21,752 nt of DNA from CALSPH01 sp041690035. GTDB lineage: Bacteria; Bacteroidota; Bacteroidia; NS11-12g; UBA955. Both the position numbers and the translations under genes were made by a program. The stretch is from contig JBDNFC010000050.1 in assembly GCA_041690035.1 (NCBI GenBank), positions 1 through 21,752 of the forward strand, read 5' to 3'. Below the pieces are notes generated by a model. The model was not told the origin of the DNA and made no database searches. It worked only from the letters and a program-made list of their open reading frames with translations. This document shows, piece by piece, positions 1 through 8,846 of the stretch (its first letter is position 1; each line of letters opens with the position of its first letter).

Positions 1-1
1 A

Positions 2-328
2 GGTTGCATTCATGACACTGTTAAACGTGTAAAAATTGGACCAGATATTACTGTTTTTATCCCTTCTGCTTTCTCTCCTGATGGAGCAGGACCCGGCAGA
101 AACAACAAGTTTTTTGTGGTAGCACAAGGATATATCGGATACAACATGCAAATATTTAACCGTTGGGGCGAAAGACTTTTTGAAAGTAATCATCCAGAAA
201 ATGAACCTTGGGACGGAACCTATAAAGGAGAATCCGTGCAAATGGATGTCTATATGTACTATGCTAAAGTAATTGCTTTTGATGGTAAAGAATACGAATA
301 CTCTGGCACAGTATCTTTGATTAAATAA
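2..328 (+). CDS. T9SS type B sorting-domain protein, C-terminal fragment
   Basis: This is the 3' end of a gene that begins before the window; the frame is open from base 2 to the TAA at 326-328. The visible 108 residues are almost entirely the gliding-motility-associated C-terminal domain (CHU_C, T9SS type B sorting signal). It starts with a FIPSAFSPDG motif, the equivalent of the usual IPNAFTPNGDG. It then shows IFNRWGERLFES, a PWDGTYKGE turn, a YYAKVIAFDG strand and a closing YSGTVSLIK strand. Known role of the domain: it directs export across the outer membrane by the type IX system and surface attachment or release. The function of the missing N-terminal part cannot be told. It is a likely paralogue, in its tail, of the next gene downstream. 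Confidence 0.88.
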   Translation, partial: GCIHDTVKRVKIGPDITVFIPSAFSPDGAGPGRNNKFFVVAQGYIGYNMQIFNRWGERLFESNHPENEPWDGTYKGESVQMDVYMYYAKVIAFDGKEYEYSGTVSLIK

Positions 329-346
329 AAAGTTTCGTTATCTTTG
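316..346 (+). promoter_or_regulatory. Bacteroidota-type promoter for the 1174-aa T9SS protein
   Basis: A -33 element TTTG at 316-319 is followed after 19 bases by TATCTTTG at 339-346, a perfect match to the Bacteroidota -7 consensus TAnnTTTG. Transcription would start near 352-355, leaving a leader of about 50 bases before the ATG at 403. The -33 element lies inside the end of the previous gene, so the downstream gene can be transcribed independently. Seen by eye; no transcription data. Confidence 0.6.
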
Positions 347-402
347 TAATGTCAAAAAATAGGTGATGCAAGCCTAAATTTTAATATTCTAAAAAAATTA
401 AA

Positions 403-3400
403 ATGCAAAGATTAATACAGATAGTATGCCTGCTATTATTCAGCACACAGCTGGATGGTAAGCACATTATTGGTAGTCAAATCTCATACCAATACCTTGG
501 TAGCAACAAGTATGAAGTTTACACATCTGTATATAGAAATTGTAATGAATGCAAATTAAACGGATTTGGTGGTGGAAACAACTCAAATAATTGCAATGAA
601 ATCGCAGATTTACAATTATGGGCAAAATCTGGAAATAGCTTTATCCTGATAAAAGATTTAAGTAATACAAGGGTAAAAATTACAGACATTACTGCTTTAT
701 GCGCAGGAGAGCGGAGTAAATGCAATGCTACTAGTACAGTCAGTTATGGATTAGAGGGGCATTTGTTTAAAGCAAGTTTAGATCTAAATTCAGAGCTAAT
801 AAACGGATATAAGGAATTTAAAATTTCTATTACCATAAGCTCAAGGAGTGAAGAAGTAAATATTACAGGTACAGCAAAAAGTCATTTTAATTTCTGCATT
901 ATAGATACAAAAAGTGGATTTCAAGCTAGTTCGCCCTCATTGAATATTATACCATTTAATCAATTAAAAGTAAATAATGGTTACATGGTTAGCTTGGCTG
1001 CAAATGGGGCTAGTTATGATTCAATTTCTTACGAATTTGACACGGCCTATATTGGAGAAAACAGTCCAAATATTTATCCTACAGGTATTTCACCTACCCA
1101 ACCAATTAGTGTATTATCAGGAAACGACCCTTATATTTTTCCACCAAAAGGAATAACATTAGATAACAAAAGTGGACAAATTGTTTTTACACCTATAATG
1201 CTCAATCAAATTGGTGTTTTTGTGGTCAAAATATCTTTTTATAAATTGGTTGCAAATAAATTAGAAAGAGTTGGCATTATTAGAAGAGATTTTGAATATG
1301 TAACCGTAAATGGAAGTAATCCAAATCCGTACTTTTTTGGCACAAGCAACATTTGGAATGCATGCGAAAATCAGCTTTTTCAGCAAGACGTTTACCTAAA
1401 AGATGATTCTTTTAACGGAATTTTTGATACTGTAAAATTAGAACAAAATTTAGGTGATGCTTATAATTGCAATTTAATTAAAGACCCTCTCGTAAAGCGA
1501 CCAAATTGGAATCATTTATTTTCGTGGACGCCCCCAACCGGAAGTGCAAGAAATCAGCCTTACTTATTTAATTTAAGTGCTAAAGATTCATACTGTCCAG
1601 ATCCAGGGTATGCGTCCTTTGCATACCAAATAATTGTAGAAAAAGCTAAAATATTTACTTTTATAAAAACTCAAATAAATTGCGATGCCTATTTTTTTGA
1701 AACCACAAATTTTACCACTGGAGATTTAGTGCGTTTATCAATACAAGATAGCAATAGAAATGAAGTTATTGGAAGTGTTATAAACAATAAAGATGGTTTA
1801 TTAAGATTTCCAGGTAGAGGAAAATGGTATATTAGAGTGATAGGTATAGGGGCTAATCTACGCTGTGCCACTCAATTATTAGACAGTGTGCTAATAGGCA
1901 ATATTAGCCATCCAAAAGCCGATTTGGGTAACAACTTATTAATTTGCCCAAATCAAACTATTAATTTAAAGGCAAATGAGGTATTTGTGAACGGACCAAT
2001 TGTCTTTGAATGGTATATCAACCAAGTAAAAATACCGAAAACAAACAATCAATTAGATACCATTTTTGACACCAACAAAACAGTTAAAGTAAAAATTACA
2101 GATGCACTAAATTGTTTTATTGAAGATTCAATACAAATTATCATTAAACCAAAATGGAATTACACATTAAAAAATGGTGGATTGTGTGTAAATTTTCAAA
2201 ACACCTTATACCTACCAAATTTAATTAGCGATACTTTGTCTTTAACAACTTTAAGTTTTTCGGGCATTAATATTGTAAATAATAGATTTAGTGCTACCAA
2301 TCTAAGCTTAGGGAAATACAAAGCTTATTTTTTTGCAACTGACACTAATTTTTGCAGCTATAGTGATTCTTTGGATCTAGAAATTGGACAACCCTTTAAA
2401 ATAGCTACTAACACCTTACTTCCGATTTGTAAAAATACGAGCAACTTAAACCTATATAATTCATTTGCACCCATTCCAAATAATGGAACATTTGCATCAC
2501 TAAATCCCAATAACATTGTTCTAGATTCGTTACTAATAATGAATAATACCTTTATCGGCAATAATCAAATTATATATACAGGTACTAGAAATGGGTGCAG
2601 TGTAGATACCCAATTAACCATAGAAATACTTGCTTTTCCTAATATAACATTAATTAGCCCTAATGTATCAAATATCTGCAAAAGCACACCCTCAATGCTT
2701 ATTACTGTGGCAGAAACTGGTATAAATAAGCAAATAAATGGCAACAATGTGAATCTGCTAGCACCCTTAGCATACAAAGATTCGGCAGTATTGCAACTAA
2801 GTAAAACAGATGCTAACACAGGATGCTTTAATCAACAATTTTATACTTTTTATTTTGATGATAGTATAAATACTAAATTTTTGCCAATTCAAAATCCAAT
2901 ATGCTTTGACCAAGACGAGATTGAATTGATAGTTTCTGCAGATAATTTTGAAAAAAACTGGAGCACTACTGGACAGGGTGGTTTTATCCAACTTACAAAT
3001 GATATCTATAAATATACGATTACAGCCCTTGAGAAAAATAGTTTAAGTAATATTGATTTTGCAATTAATGTTAAAAGTAATAATATTTGTCCTGATAAAA
3101 TTATTGGAATAAAATTTACTCAGCAAAATAAATTTGACGCTCAGTTTAGAATAATTAAAGAGCAGTATTGCGAAAAAGGCGAGGTCCAATTAAGAATTAA
3201 CGACCAAAATATTCTATGGCTGGACAGTGTACTTTGGTTTAAAAATAATTTAGTCAATCCCAACAATGGTTTTTCTATCAATGAACAATATTTTAATAAC
3301 TTAGATGCGGGTACACAAAACATTAGCTGTTTCATATTCAAAAATGGATGTTTTGCACAATTTGATACTATCATAAATATTTATAATAAGCCCAAAGCAG

Positions 3401-3927
3401 CAGTTAGCATCAGTCCAAGAGAATATTACTCTGCAAGATTACCAATAGTTAATTTTCAGATACTAGATTACAACCCAACTCACAGCTATCAATGGAGTTC
3501 TAAACCACAATACATTTCTATAGAAGGCAGTAATCCATATAAATTTGAAATGCCATCAGACACCGGCACTCATCGTTTTAAACTAAATATAATAAGTGAT
3601 AAAGGCTGCAAAGACAGTGCTTATTTTTACCTGCGCTGTGTGCCTAAAGATTATATTTATATTCCAAATGCATTTACACCAAACAATGATGGCCCGATAG
3701 AAAACAATATTTTTAAGCCAATAGGAAAGGTCTCAAGTAATTATCTTTGCCAAATTTTTAATTATTGGGGTGAAAAGGTTTTTGAATCTAAGGATATTGA
3801 AATTGGCTGGGATGGCAATTATCTTGGTAAAAAATGCAGGATGGGAGGTTATTTGTATAAAATTAGCTTTACAGATGACATAGGCAGGGATGAAGTATAT
3901 AGTGGCACTTTAATTATGCTGCCTTAA
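403..3927 (+). CDS. Large secreted T9SS type B sorting-domain (gliding-motility-associated C-terminal) protein
   Basis: The 1174-residue protein is predicted to be exported and surface-attached or released. A short signal peptide covers about residues 1-19 (hydrophobic core IVCLLLFS). The mature start, KHIIGSQISYQYLG followed by YEVYTSVYRNC, matches the ASHIVGGEITY-type opening common in large Bacteroidota adhesin-like proteins. The long middle is Asn- and Ser-rich beta structure with scattered cysteines and reads like repeated Ig/PKD-like modules; I cannot assign individual ones. From about residue 1084 the C-terminal sorting domain is clear: IYIPNAFTPNNDG, IFNYWGEKVFES, GWDGNYLGK, GGYLYKISF and a final YSGTLIMLP. 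The gene starts at an ATG about 50 bases after a consensus promoter and ends 68 bases before a converging transporter gene. Adhesion or a structural surface role is inferred from the family; ligand unknown. Confidence 0.9.
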   Translation: MQRLIQIVCLLLFSTQLDGKHIIGSQISYQYLGSNKYEVYTSVYRNCNECKLNGFGGGNNSNNCNEIADLQLWAKSGNSFILIKDLSNTRVKITDITALCAGERSKCNATSTVSYGLEGHLFKASLDLNSELINGYKEFKISITISSRSEEVNITGTAKSHFNFCIIDTKSGFQASSPSLNIIPFNQLKVNNGYMVSLAANGASYDSISYEFDTAYIGENSPNIYPTGISPTQPISVLSGNDPYIFPPKGITLDNKSGQIVFTPIMLNQIGVFVVKISFYKLVANKLERVGIIRRDFEYVTVNGSNPNPYFFGTSNIWNACENQLFQQDVYLKDDSFNGIFDTVKLEQNLGDAYNCNLIKDPLVKRPNWNHLFSWTPPTGSARNQPYLFNLSAKDSYCPDPGYASFAYQIIVEKAKIFTFIKTQINCDAYFFETTNFTTGDLVRLSIQDSNRNEVIGSVINNKDGLLRFPGRGKWYIRVIGIGANLRCATQLLDSVLIGNISHPKADLGNNLLICPNQTINLKANEVFVNGPIVFEWYINQVKIPKTNNQLDTIFDTNKTVKVKITDALNCFIEDSIQIIIKPKWNYTLKNGGLCVNFQNTLYLPNLISDTLSLTTLSFSGINIVNNRFSATNLSLGKYKAYFFATDTNFCSYSDSLDLEIGQPFKIATNTLLPICKNTSNLNLYNSFAPIPNNGTFASLNPNNIVLDSLLIMNNTFIGNNQIIYTGTRNGCSVDTQLTIEILAFPNITLISPNVSNICKSTPSMLITVAETGINKQINGNNVNLLAPLAYKDSAVLQLSKTDANTGCFNQQFYTFYFDDSINTKFLPIQNPICFDQDEIELIVSADNFEKNWSTTGQGGFIQLTNDIYKYTITALEKNSLSNIDFAINVKSNNICPDKIIGIKFTQQNKFDAQFRIIKEQYCEKGEVQLRINDQNILWLDSVLWFKNNLVNPNNGFSINEQYFNNLDAGTQNISCFIFKNGCFAQFDTIINIYNKPKAAVSISPREYYSARLPIVNFQILDYNPTHSYQWSSKPQYISIEGSNPYKFEMPSDTGTHRFKLNIISDKGCKDSAYFYLRCVPKDYIYIPNAFTPNNDGPIENNIFKPIGKVSSNYLCQIFNYWGEKVFESKDIEIGWDGNYLGKKCRMGGYLYKISFTDDIGRDEVYSGTLIMLP

Positions 3928-3995
3928 TTACAATTACTGATAATACCAGTACCAAATACAATATGGTAAAATTATACTTCTTAAATATTATTACA

Positions 3996-5279
3996 TTAAG
4001 GGGTAGTATTTTGATATTTATTGAGTCTAAAAAGAATAAATAGCCCAACAATAAAGTATAATGCTAATGCAAGCACAGAGGGCCTCATACCTCCTGTAAT
4101 TTGTGCAATAAAACCATAGCTAAAAGTACCTAAAACAATTGCGATTTTTTCTGTCAATTCATAAAAACTATAATAACTGCTATGCTCCTCCTCTTTCGGC
4201 AAAAATTTTGAATACGTGCTTCTGGACAAACTTTGAACCCCGCCCATAATAAATCCTACAAGGCCTGCAATCCAATAAAATTCATACTCTTGTGTGGTAA
4301 AATAAGCCAATATACATATCAATATCCAAATAAAAACAATCGTTATCAAGGTTTTAATTCCTCCAATTTTAGAGGCCAAATGTGCATAAAAATATGCTCC
4401 AACAATACCTAATAACTGAATCAATAGAACCGTTAATATTAGCTTATCTGTTTCAATTTTAAGCTCTTCTGTGCCAAAAAGCATGGCCAGATACATTGTG
4501 GTTTGCGTGCCCATTGCATAGAAAAAAAATGCAGCAAGAAATAACATCATCCCTTTATTAAGTTTCACTTTTTTAAATACCCTATAACTTTCGCGGTATC
4601 CATCTATTACACTTACCTTAATTGACCTAGATTTAGTAGAAGGCAAATAATAAAAAGGGATAAAAGAAAATCCTATCCACCATATACCAACAGAAACAAA
4701 AGAAATTCTTATTCCTTGCGCAGCATCTGCAAGGCCAAAAGCCGATGGATACATTGTCATTGCTAAATTAAATAATAGCAATATTACACAGCCTATGTAT
4801 CCCATTGCAAAACCCCTAGCGCTTAATTTATCATATTCTTCTTTTTTTGCAATTTCTGGAAGATATGCATTATAAAAAACTAAACTACCTGCATATCCAA
4901 TCATAGAAAACACAAATGTAGCTATACCTAAGGGGATAGTAGTTTTATCAAAAAAGTACATTACAAAACAACTCATGCCACCTAAAAAAACAAAAAACCT
5001 CATAAAAGACTTTTTGTTTCCTTTTTTGTCGGCTATACCGCTCAATAGAGGATTTAAAAGTGCAATAAACAAAAATGCGAATGACAAGCTATAAGCATAA
5101 AGAGAAGATGCTTTAAAATTAACCCCTAAGAAATGAACGATACCTGCTTTTCCACCAGTTACATTCTCCCAATAAATGGGAAAGAGAGCTGTAGCAATGG
5201 TTAATGAGTGAACAGAATTTGCCCAATCGTACATGGTCCATGCCCATTGTATTTTTTTATTTGATGCTGCTTTTGGCAT
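3996..5279 (-). CDS. MFS transporter, UMF1 (Atg22-like) family
   Basis: The 427-residue integral membrane protein has about 12 hydrophobic segments, as expected for a major facilitator. Its N-terminus (WAWTMYDWANSVHSLTIATALFPIYW) is the hallmark of the UMF1/Atg22-like family (PF11700). A conserved GxxxDKxGNKK-type loop between TM2 and TM3 appears as GIADKKGNKKS. A second family-typical stretch, GGVQSLSRSTYSKFLPKE, sits between TM10 and TM11. Yeast Atg22 exports amino acids from the vacuole; substrates of bacterial members are generally unassigned and I do not assign one. It is the last gene of a minus-strand run after ftsK and lolA, 35 bases beyond lolA, so co-transcription is plausible. ATG start. 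The family call is firm, the substrate unknown. Confidence 0.9.
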   Translation of the reverse strand: MPKAASNKKIQWAWTMYDWANSVHSLTIATALFPIYWENVTGGKAGIVHFLGVNFKASSLYAYSLSFAFLFIALLNPLLSGIADKKGNKKSFMRFFVFLGGMSCFVMYFFDKTTIPLGIATFVFSMIGYAGSLVFYNAYLPEIAKKEEYDKLSARGFAMGYIGCVILLLFNLAMTMYPSAFGLADAAQGIRISFVSVGIWWIGFSFIPFYYLPSTKSRSIKVSVIDGYRESYRVFKKVKLNKGMMLFLAAFFFYAMGTQTTMYLAMLFGTEELKIETDKLILTVLLIQLLGIVGAYFYAHLASKIGGIKTLITIVFIWILICILAYFTTQEYEFYWIAGLVGFIMGGVQSLSRSTYSKFLPKEEEHSSYYSFYELTEKIAIVLGTFSYGFIAQITGGMRPSVLALALYFIVGLFILFRLNKYQNTTP

Positions 5280-5314
5280 GCAACAAACTTAATTAAAATT
5301 CTAAAAGATGAAAA

Positions 5315-5968
5315 TTATTTTTTTGTAGTCAAATCTACAGCAGGCACCCCTGCAGCTTTGGGATCAAATCTAAATTTACTATCCTCTATTGGCAGATTCT
5401 CTTTTTGTGCATTGATTGTCATACTAACCTCTGCAGTGCGCAGCATCATTATCATTCGAGAAATATGGCTTACATCTTTTCGCACAGATAAGCGCACTTT
5501 ATAGTAAGGCTTTTTCTTGTCAGTTGGTGTCAGATCTATTTTAACATTTTTTTTATTATTGATCGTTTCTTCACCATTGAGTGCATAAAGAAACCCTTTT
5601 TCATGAAGTGTAAAAATTTTGGCTGGTGTTAACTCTTGTTTTGCTTCATCATAATTTTCTATTGTGCATTCAGCAAATACTTTATCATGTGTCCAAACTG
5701 TATCACCATTGCAATATACATCTTTGTCCTTTGTGATTATTACATATTTAGCACCTTTTAGGTAGACGGTGCCCACCTCTCTTGTTGTTTTAGGCTTCTC
5801 TCCTTTTGTTTTGTTTATTACAACAAAAGAAACTTCTAAGGTTTTATAACCCTTGTATTGCTTAGAAACCTTATCTAATATTTTTTTTGCTTCGCTATCA
5901 TTCTGCGCAAATATGGCGCAGATAGAGATTAAAATTAAAGAGGATAGAGACCATATTTTAAATTTCAT
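5315..5968 (-). CDS. lolA: Outer-membrane lipoprotein carrier protein LolA-like
   Basis: The 217-residue periplasmic protein has a clear signal peptide (residues about 1-21, core SLSSLILISICAIFA, cleavage before QND). The rest fits the half-barrel LolA fold: an early helix EAKKILDKVSKQYKGYKTLEVSF, then paired strands (GTVYLKGAKYVI, DTVWTHDK) and a C-terminal FRFDPKAAGVPAVDL. That tail closely resembles the FxFdpkxxpgvxVvDL ending of Bacteroidota LolA. Known role: it accepts lipoproteins released by LolCDE at the inner membrane and carries them across the periplasm. It follows ftsK by 63 bases on the same strand, a neighbour pair common in this phylum, and precedes the MFS gene. Bacteroidota LolA proteins are divergent, and a more general LolA-like lipid-binding role remains possible. 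Confidence 0.85.
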   Translation of the reverse strand: MKFKIWSLSSLILISICAIFAQNDSEAKKILDKVSKQYKGYKTLEVSFVVINKTKGEKPKTTREVGTVYLKGAKYVIITKDKDVYCNGDTVWTHDKVFAECTIENYDEAKQELTPAKIFTLHEKGFLYALNGEETINNKKNVKIDLTPTDKKKPYYKVRLSVRKDVSHISRMIMMLRTAEVSMTINAQKENLPIEDSKFRFDPKAAGVPAVDLTTKK

Positions 5969-6003
5969 TTTTTTAGATTTAATATTACTTAAATAAAGTG
6001 ATG

Positions 6004-6011
6004 CAAAAATA
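6004..6011 (-). promoter_or_regulatory. Possible -7 promoter box upstream of lolA
   Basis: Read on the minus strand, TATTTTTG matches TAnnTTTG and sits 35 bases before the lolA ATG, between ftsK and lolA. No TTTG or TTG lies at the right distance upstream, so this is weak. It could give lolA some transcription independent of ftsK. Confidence 0.3.
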
Positions 6012-6031
6012 CTAAATATTAGCCCACTTTT

Positions 6032-8587
6032 TTATTGTTTATCTAAGTTTTTCAAAAACTGTTCCAAACTATATTCATCAGGTATTAAAACCTCTCTTGC
6101 TTTGCTGCCTTCAAAAGGCCCTACAATGCCTGCTTGTTCTAATTGGTCTATGATTCGACCTGCTCTGTTGTATCCAATTTTCATTTTTCTTTGAATCAAA
6201 CTTGTACTACCTTGTTGCGCATTTACTATTACTCTGGCAGCATCATCAAATAAGGCATCTCTCTCATCCGAATCAAAATCAGTGCTAACTCCATTTCCAT
6301 TATCATCTTTATATTCTGGCAATAAAAATGCACTAGGATACCCACGTTGTTCGCCAATGTATTCGCATATCCTCTCTACTTCGGGTGTATCTACAAAAGG
6401 ACATTGTAGCCTAAGCATATCACTGCCAGTGCTATATAATAAATCGCCCCTGCCAATAAGTTGATCGGCACCATTGCCATCTAAAATAGTTCTTGAATCT
6501 ATTTTTGAGGTTACTCTAAAAGCTATCCGTGCAGGAAAATTTGCTTTAATTGTTCCTGTTATAATATTTACCGATGGACGCTGAGTGGCCAATACTAGAT
6601 GTATTCCAATAGCCCTAGCTAGTTGGGCTAATCTTCCGATGGGATGCTCCACTTCTTTGCCAGCAGTCATAATTAAATCTGCCACTTCGTCAATAATTAC
6701 AATTATATAGGGCAAAAATTTATGCCCATCATTTGGATTAAGTTTTCGTTCTTGGAATTTTTTATTGTAATCTTTAATGTTTCTTACTTGCGCATTTTGA
6801 AGCAAGGTGTACCGATCATCCATCTCTATACACAAGGAATTGAGTGTATTTACAACTTGCTTATTATCGGTAATTATTGCATCAGAATTGCCTGGCAATT
6901 TTGCTAAAAAATGACGCTCAATTTTATTAAATAAGGTTAGTTCTACCTTTTTTGGGTCTACGAGTACAAACTTAATTGTGGCTGGATGCTTTTTGTAAAG
7001 TAAAGAAACTATTAATGCATTTAATCCTACAGATTTTCCTTGACCAGTTGCCCCTGCCATCAATAAGTGAGGCATTTTTGCCATGTCTGCAACATAAACT
7101 TCATTGCTAATGGTTTTGCCCAAACAAACTGGCAGTTCATAATCATTGTTTTGAAACTTACTACTCACTATCATTGAATGCATACTTACAAGCTGTGGCT
7201 TTTTATTTGGCACTTCAATACCAATTGCACCTTTGCCGGGTATTGGCGCTATAATTCTAATGCCTAATGCAGCAAGTGATAGTGCAATATCATCTTCTAA
7301 ATTTTTAATTTTAGAGATTTTTACACCAGCCGCTGGCACCACTTCATAAAGCGTAATAGTGGGTCCAATATTTGCCTTAATGCCTGCTATTCCAATATTA
7401 TAGTTTTTTAATGTTTCTACTATTAAATTCTTGGACTCCTCCAATTCATTTCTATCTATTGCAGTATCTTGAGGCTCATATTGCTTTAACAAATCAAATG
7501 GAGGAAATTTGTAATTTGATAAGTCTAAGGTGGGGTCGTATAAGGTATCTAATCCCTGATGGCTTGGATTATTTAAAGGCTGAATTATTTCATCCTGCAT
7601 ATTTTCATTGGCACTTATTGATATCGCAAATTCTACCTCATCTTCTTTTTCATTGCCTTTATCTGCATTTTCTGTAATGAGTTCAAAATCTAGTAATTTT
7701 TTCTTCTTAGGTTCAATAATTTCCTCATCAAAATCTATAACAAATGGCACATCTTGCTCTTTTTTTAGTTTTTCTTTACCATTATCCATTTTTTCTTGCA
7801 ATACGACAGATTTTGCAGCAAGTTCATTTTCAGAAACGTTGTCTTTTTCAGTGTTTTCATCCTGCTCAGTCAAGTTAATTGGCTGCATATTTTTTTCTAA
7901 CTTTTCTAAAAAAGAGAGTTTGGGAACACCAAAACCATAGCTTAGATAAATAAAGAAGTAAAGTAGCAAAAAAATAATAAAACCAAACAATCCCACCATA
8001 CCTTTAATGGCTTCGTAACCAGCAACACCAAAGCCACCTGCCCAAATTGGCGCATAATTATACATTACAAAACCTAATGTTAGTGAAAGAAGGATACCTC
8101 CAAAAAGCACTTTGGGATAAAAATAATTTGATTTAAAAAAAGTGTAATTAAAAAAAAGTTTACAGCCTTTTTGAATTAAAACGAATGGAAGCATAAGAGC
8201 GGCTAGACCAAACCATTTATAAACAAAAAAATAGCTAAAAAATGCGCCCATATAGCCCATAGTGTTTTTAACTTTTTTTGCACTTCCTAAAATATTTACA
8301 TCGCCACCTTCTACTATGCTTTGATCTGGTTTCCAATTGCCAAACAACGCTGATAAAAAAGCTATAGCAAAATATAGTGCCAAGCCTAAGCAAATAAATC
8401 CCACCACTTTTTTAGTTCTTGTATCTAAAAAAAAATCTTTGTCCAATTTCCAAGCATTATCAACTTGCGCTTTTGAATTATCTTTGATAAAATCATTTTT
8501 AGACACAGCCTTATGCTTAGTTTTGTTGAACACCGTATCTGCAAAGATATCATTAGATTTAATTAACCTCGTTAAAGATTTTAACAA
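6032..8587 (-). CDS. ftsK: DNA translocase FtsK (FtsK/SpoIIIE family)
   Basis: The 851-residue septal DNA motor pumps chromosome ends through the closing division site and activates XerCD resolution. The N-terminus has about four membrane segments (roughly residues 60-81, 111-140, 160-180 and 197-219), then an acidic, charged linker to about residue 345. The RecA-like motor follows: Walker A GATGQGKS at 512-519, Walker B IIVIIDEVADL around 628-638, ATQRPSVNIITGTIKANFP after 667, and IGRGDLLY near 711. The C-terminal winged-helix gamma domain (about 795-840, QRKMKIGYNRAGRIIDQLE) recognises KOPS-like sites. The frame has no ATG until beyond the first membrane segment (residue 110), so a non-AUG start is required. 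TTG at 8587 is chosen, although a GTG slightly downstream is possible. It heads a run with lolA and the MFS gene. Confidence 0.97.
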   Translation of the reverse strand: MLKSLTRLIKSNDIFADTVFNKTKHKAVSKNDFIKDNSKAQVDNAWKLDKDFFLDTRTKKVVGFICLGLALYFAIAFLSALFGNWKPDQSIVEGGDVNILGSAKKVKNTMGYMGAFFSYFFVYKWFGLAALMLPFVLIQKGCKLFFNYTFFKSNYFYPKVLFGGILLSLTLGFVMYNYAPIWAGGFGVAGYEAIKGMVGLFGFIIFLLLYFFIYLSYGFGVPKLSFLEKLEKNMQPINLTEQDENTEKDNVSENELAAKSVVLQEKMDNGKEKLKKEQDVPFVIDFDEEIIEPKKKKLLDFELITENADKGNEKEDEVEFAISISANENMQDEIIQPLNNPSHQGLDTLYDPTLDLSNYKFPPFDLLKQYEPQDTAIDRNELEESKNLIVETLKNYNIGIAGIKANIGPTITLYEVVPAAGVKISKIKNLEDDIALSLAALGIRIIAPIPGKGAIGIEVPNKKPQLVSMHSMIVSSKFQNNDYELPVCLGKTISNEVYVADMAKMPHLLMAGATGQGKSVGLNALIVSLLYKKHPATIKFVLVDPKKVELTLFNKIERHFLAKLPGNSDAIITDNKQVVNTLNSLCIEMDDRYTLLQNAQVRNIKDYNKKFQERKLNPNDGHKFLPYIIVIIDEVADLIMTAGKEVEHPIGRLAQLARAIGIHLVLATQRPSVNIITGTIKANFPARIAFRVTSKIDSRTILDGNGADQLIGRGDLLYSTGSDMLRLQCPFVDTPEVERICEYIGEQRGYPSAFLLPEYKDDNGNGVSTDFDSDERDALFDDAARVIVNAQQGSTSLIQRKMKIGYNRAGRIIDQLEQAGIVGPFEGSKAREVLIPDEYSLEQFLKNLDKQ

Positions 8588-8846
8588 TAAATGGCGTGTG
8601 TCTAATTTACCCCAAATTATGCTTTATAAACTCAGAAAGCTAGTGATATAAGGCACCATAGCGATTCGCAATATATAATAGTCTAAAAAAATTGGAATAA
8701 ACATATTGAAGTGCGGCATTGAAATTCCTGAATTTTTAATTATCCTTTAAACTAATTTAAATTAAGTAATGTTATACGTTGGATTTATAGAATAGAATGT
8801 GTGGTTTACAAAATAAAAATGAAATATATTTAACAAATGCTAACTC
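8588..8846. other. Intergenic stretch between trpS and ftsK, nothing firm
   Basis: This 259-base AT-rich gap separates two minus-strand genes and should carry the ftsK promoter. No perfect TAnnTTTG box was found on the minus strand; the nearest is a one-base-short TAATTTG around 8613-8619. A short dyad (AAATTC, 2-base loop, GAATTT) lies at 8722-8735. No RNA gene, repeat or convincing terminator was seen. Confidence 0.5.

Noticed and set aside
312..319. TATCTTTG matching the -7 consensus
   Set aside because: It lies inside the coding end of the first gene, and the box at 339-346 has the better -33 partner and spacing. Its TTTG is more useful as that -33 element.
3940..3985. Possible terminator between the converging T9SS and MFS genes (TACCA/TGGTA arms)
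   Set aside because: The stem is only five AT-rich pairs with a nine-base loop and no following T-run, so it is not a convincing intrinsic terminator.
6282..8651. Several plus-strand ORFs of 60-110 codons opposite ftsK
   Set aside because: They lie fully antisense to a clearly conserved FtsK reading frame, have low-complexity Ser/Leu/Phe composition and show no recognisable motif.
8722..8735. Dyad AAATTC-CT-GAATTT upstream of ftsK
   Set aside because: Six-base AT-rich arms with a two-base loop are expected by chance in this composition, and it is not next to a promoter box.
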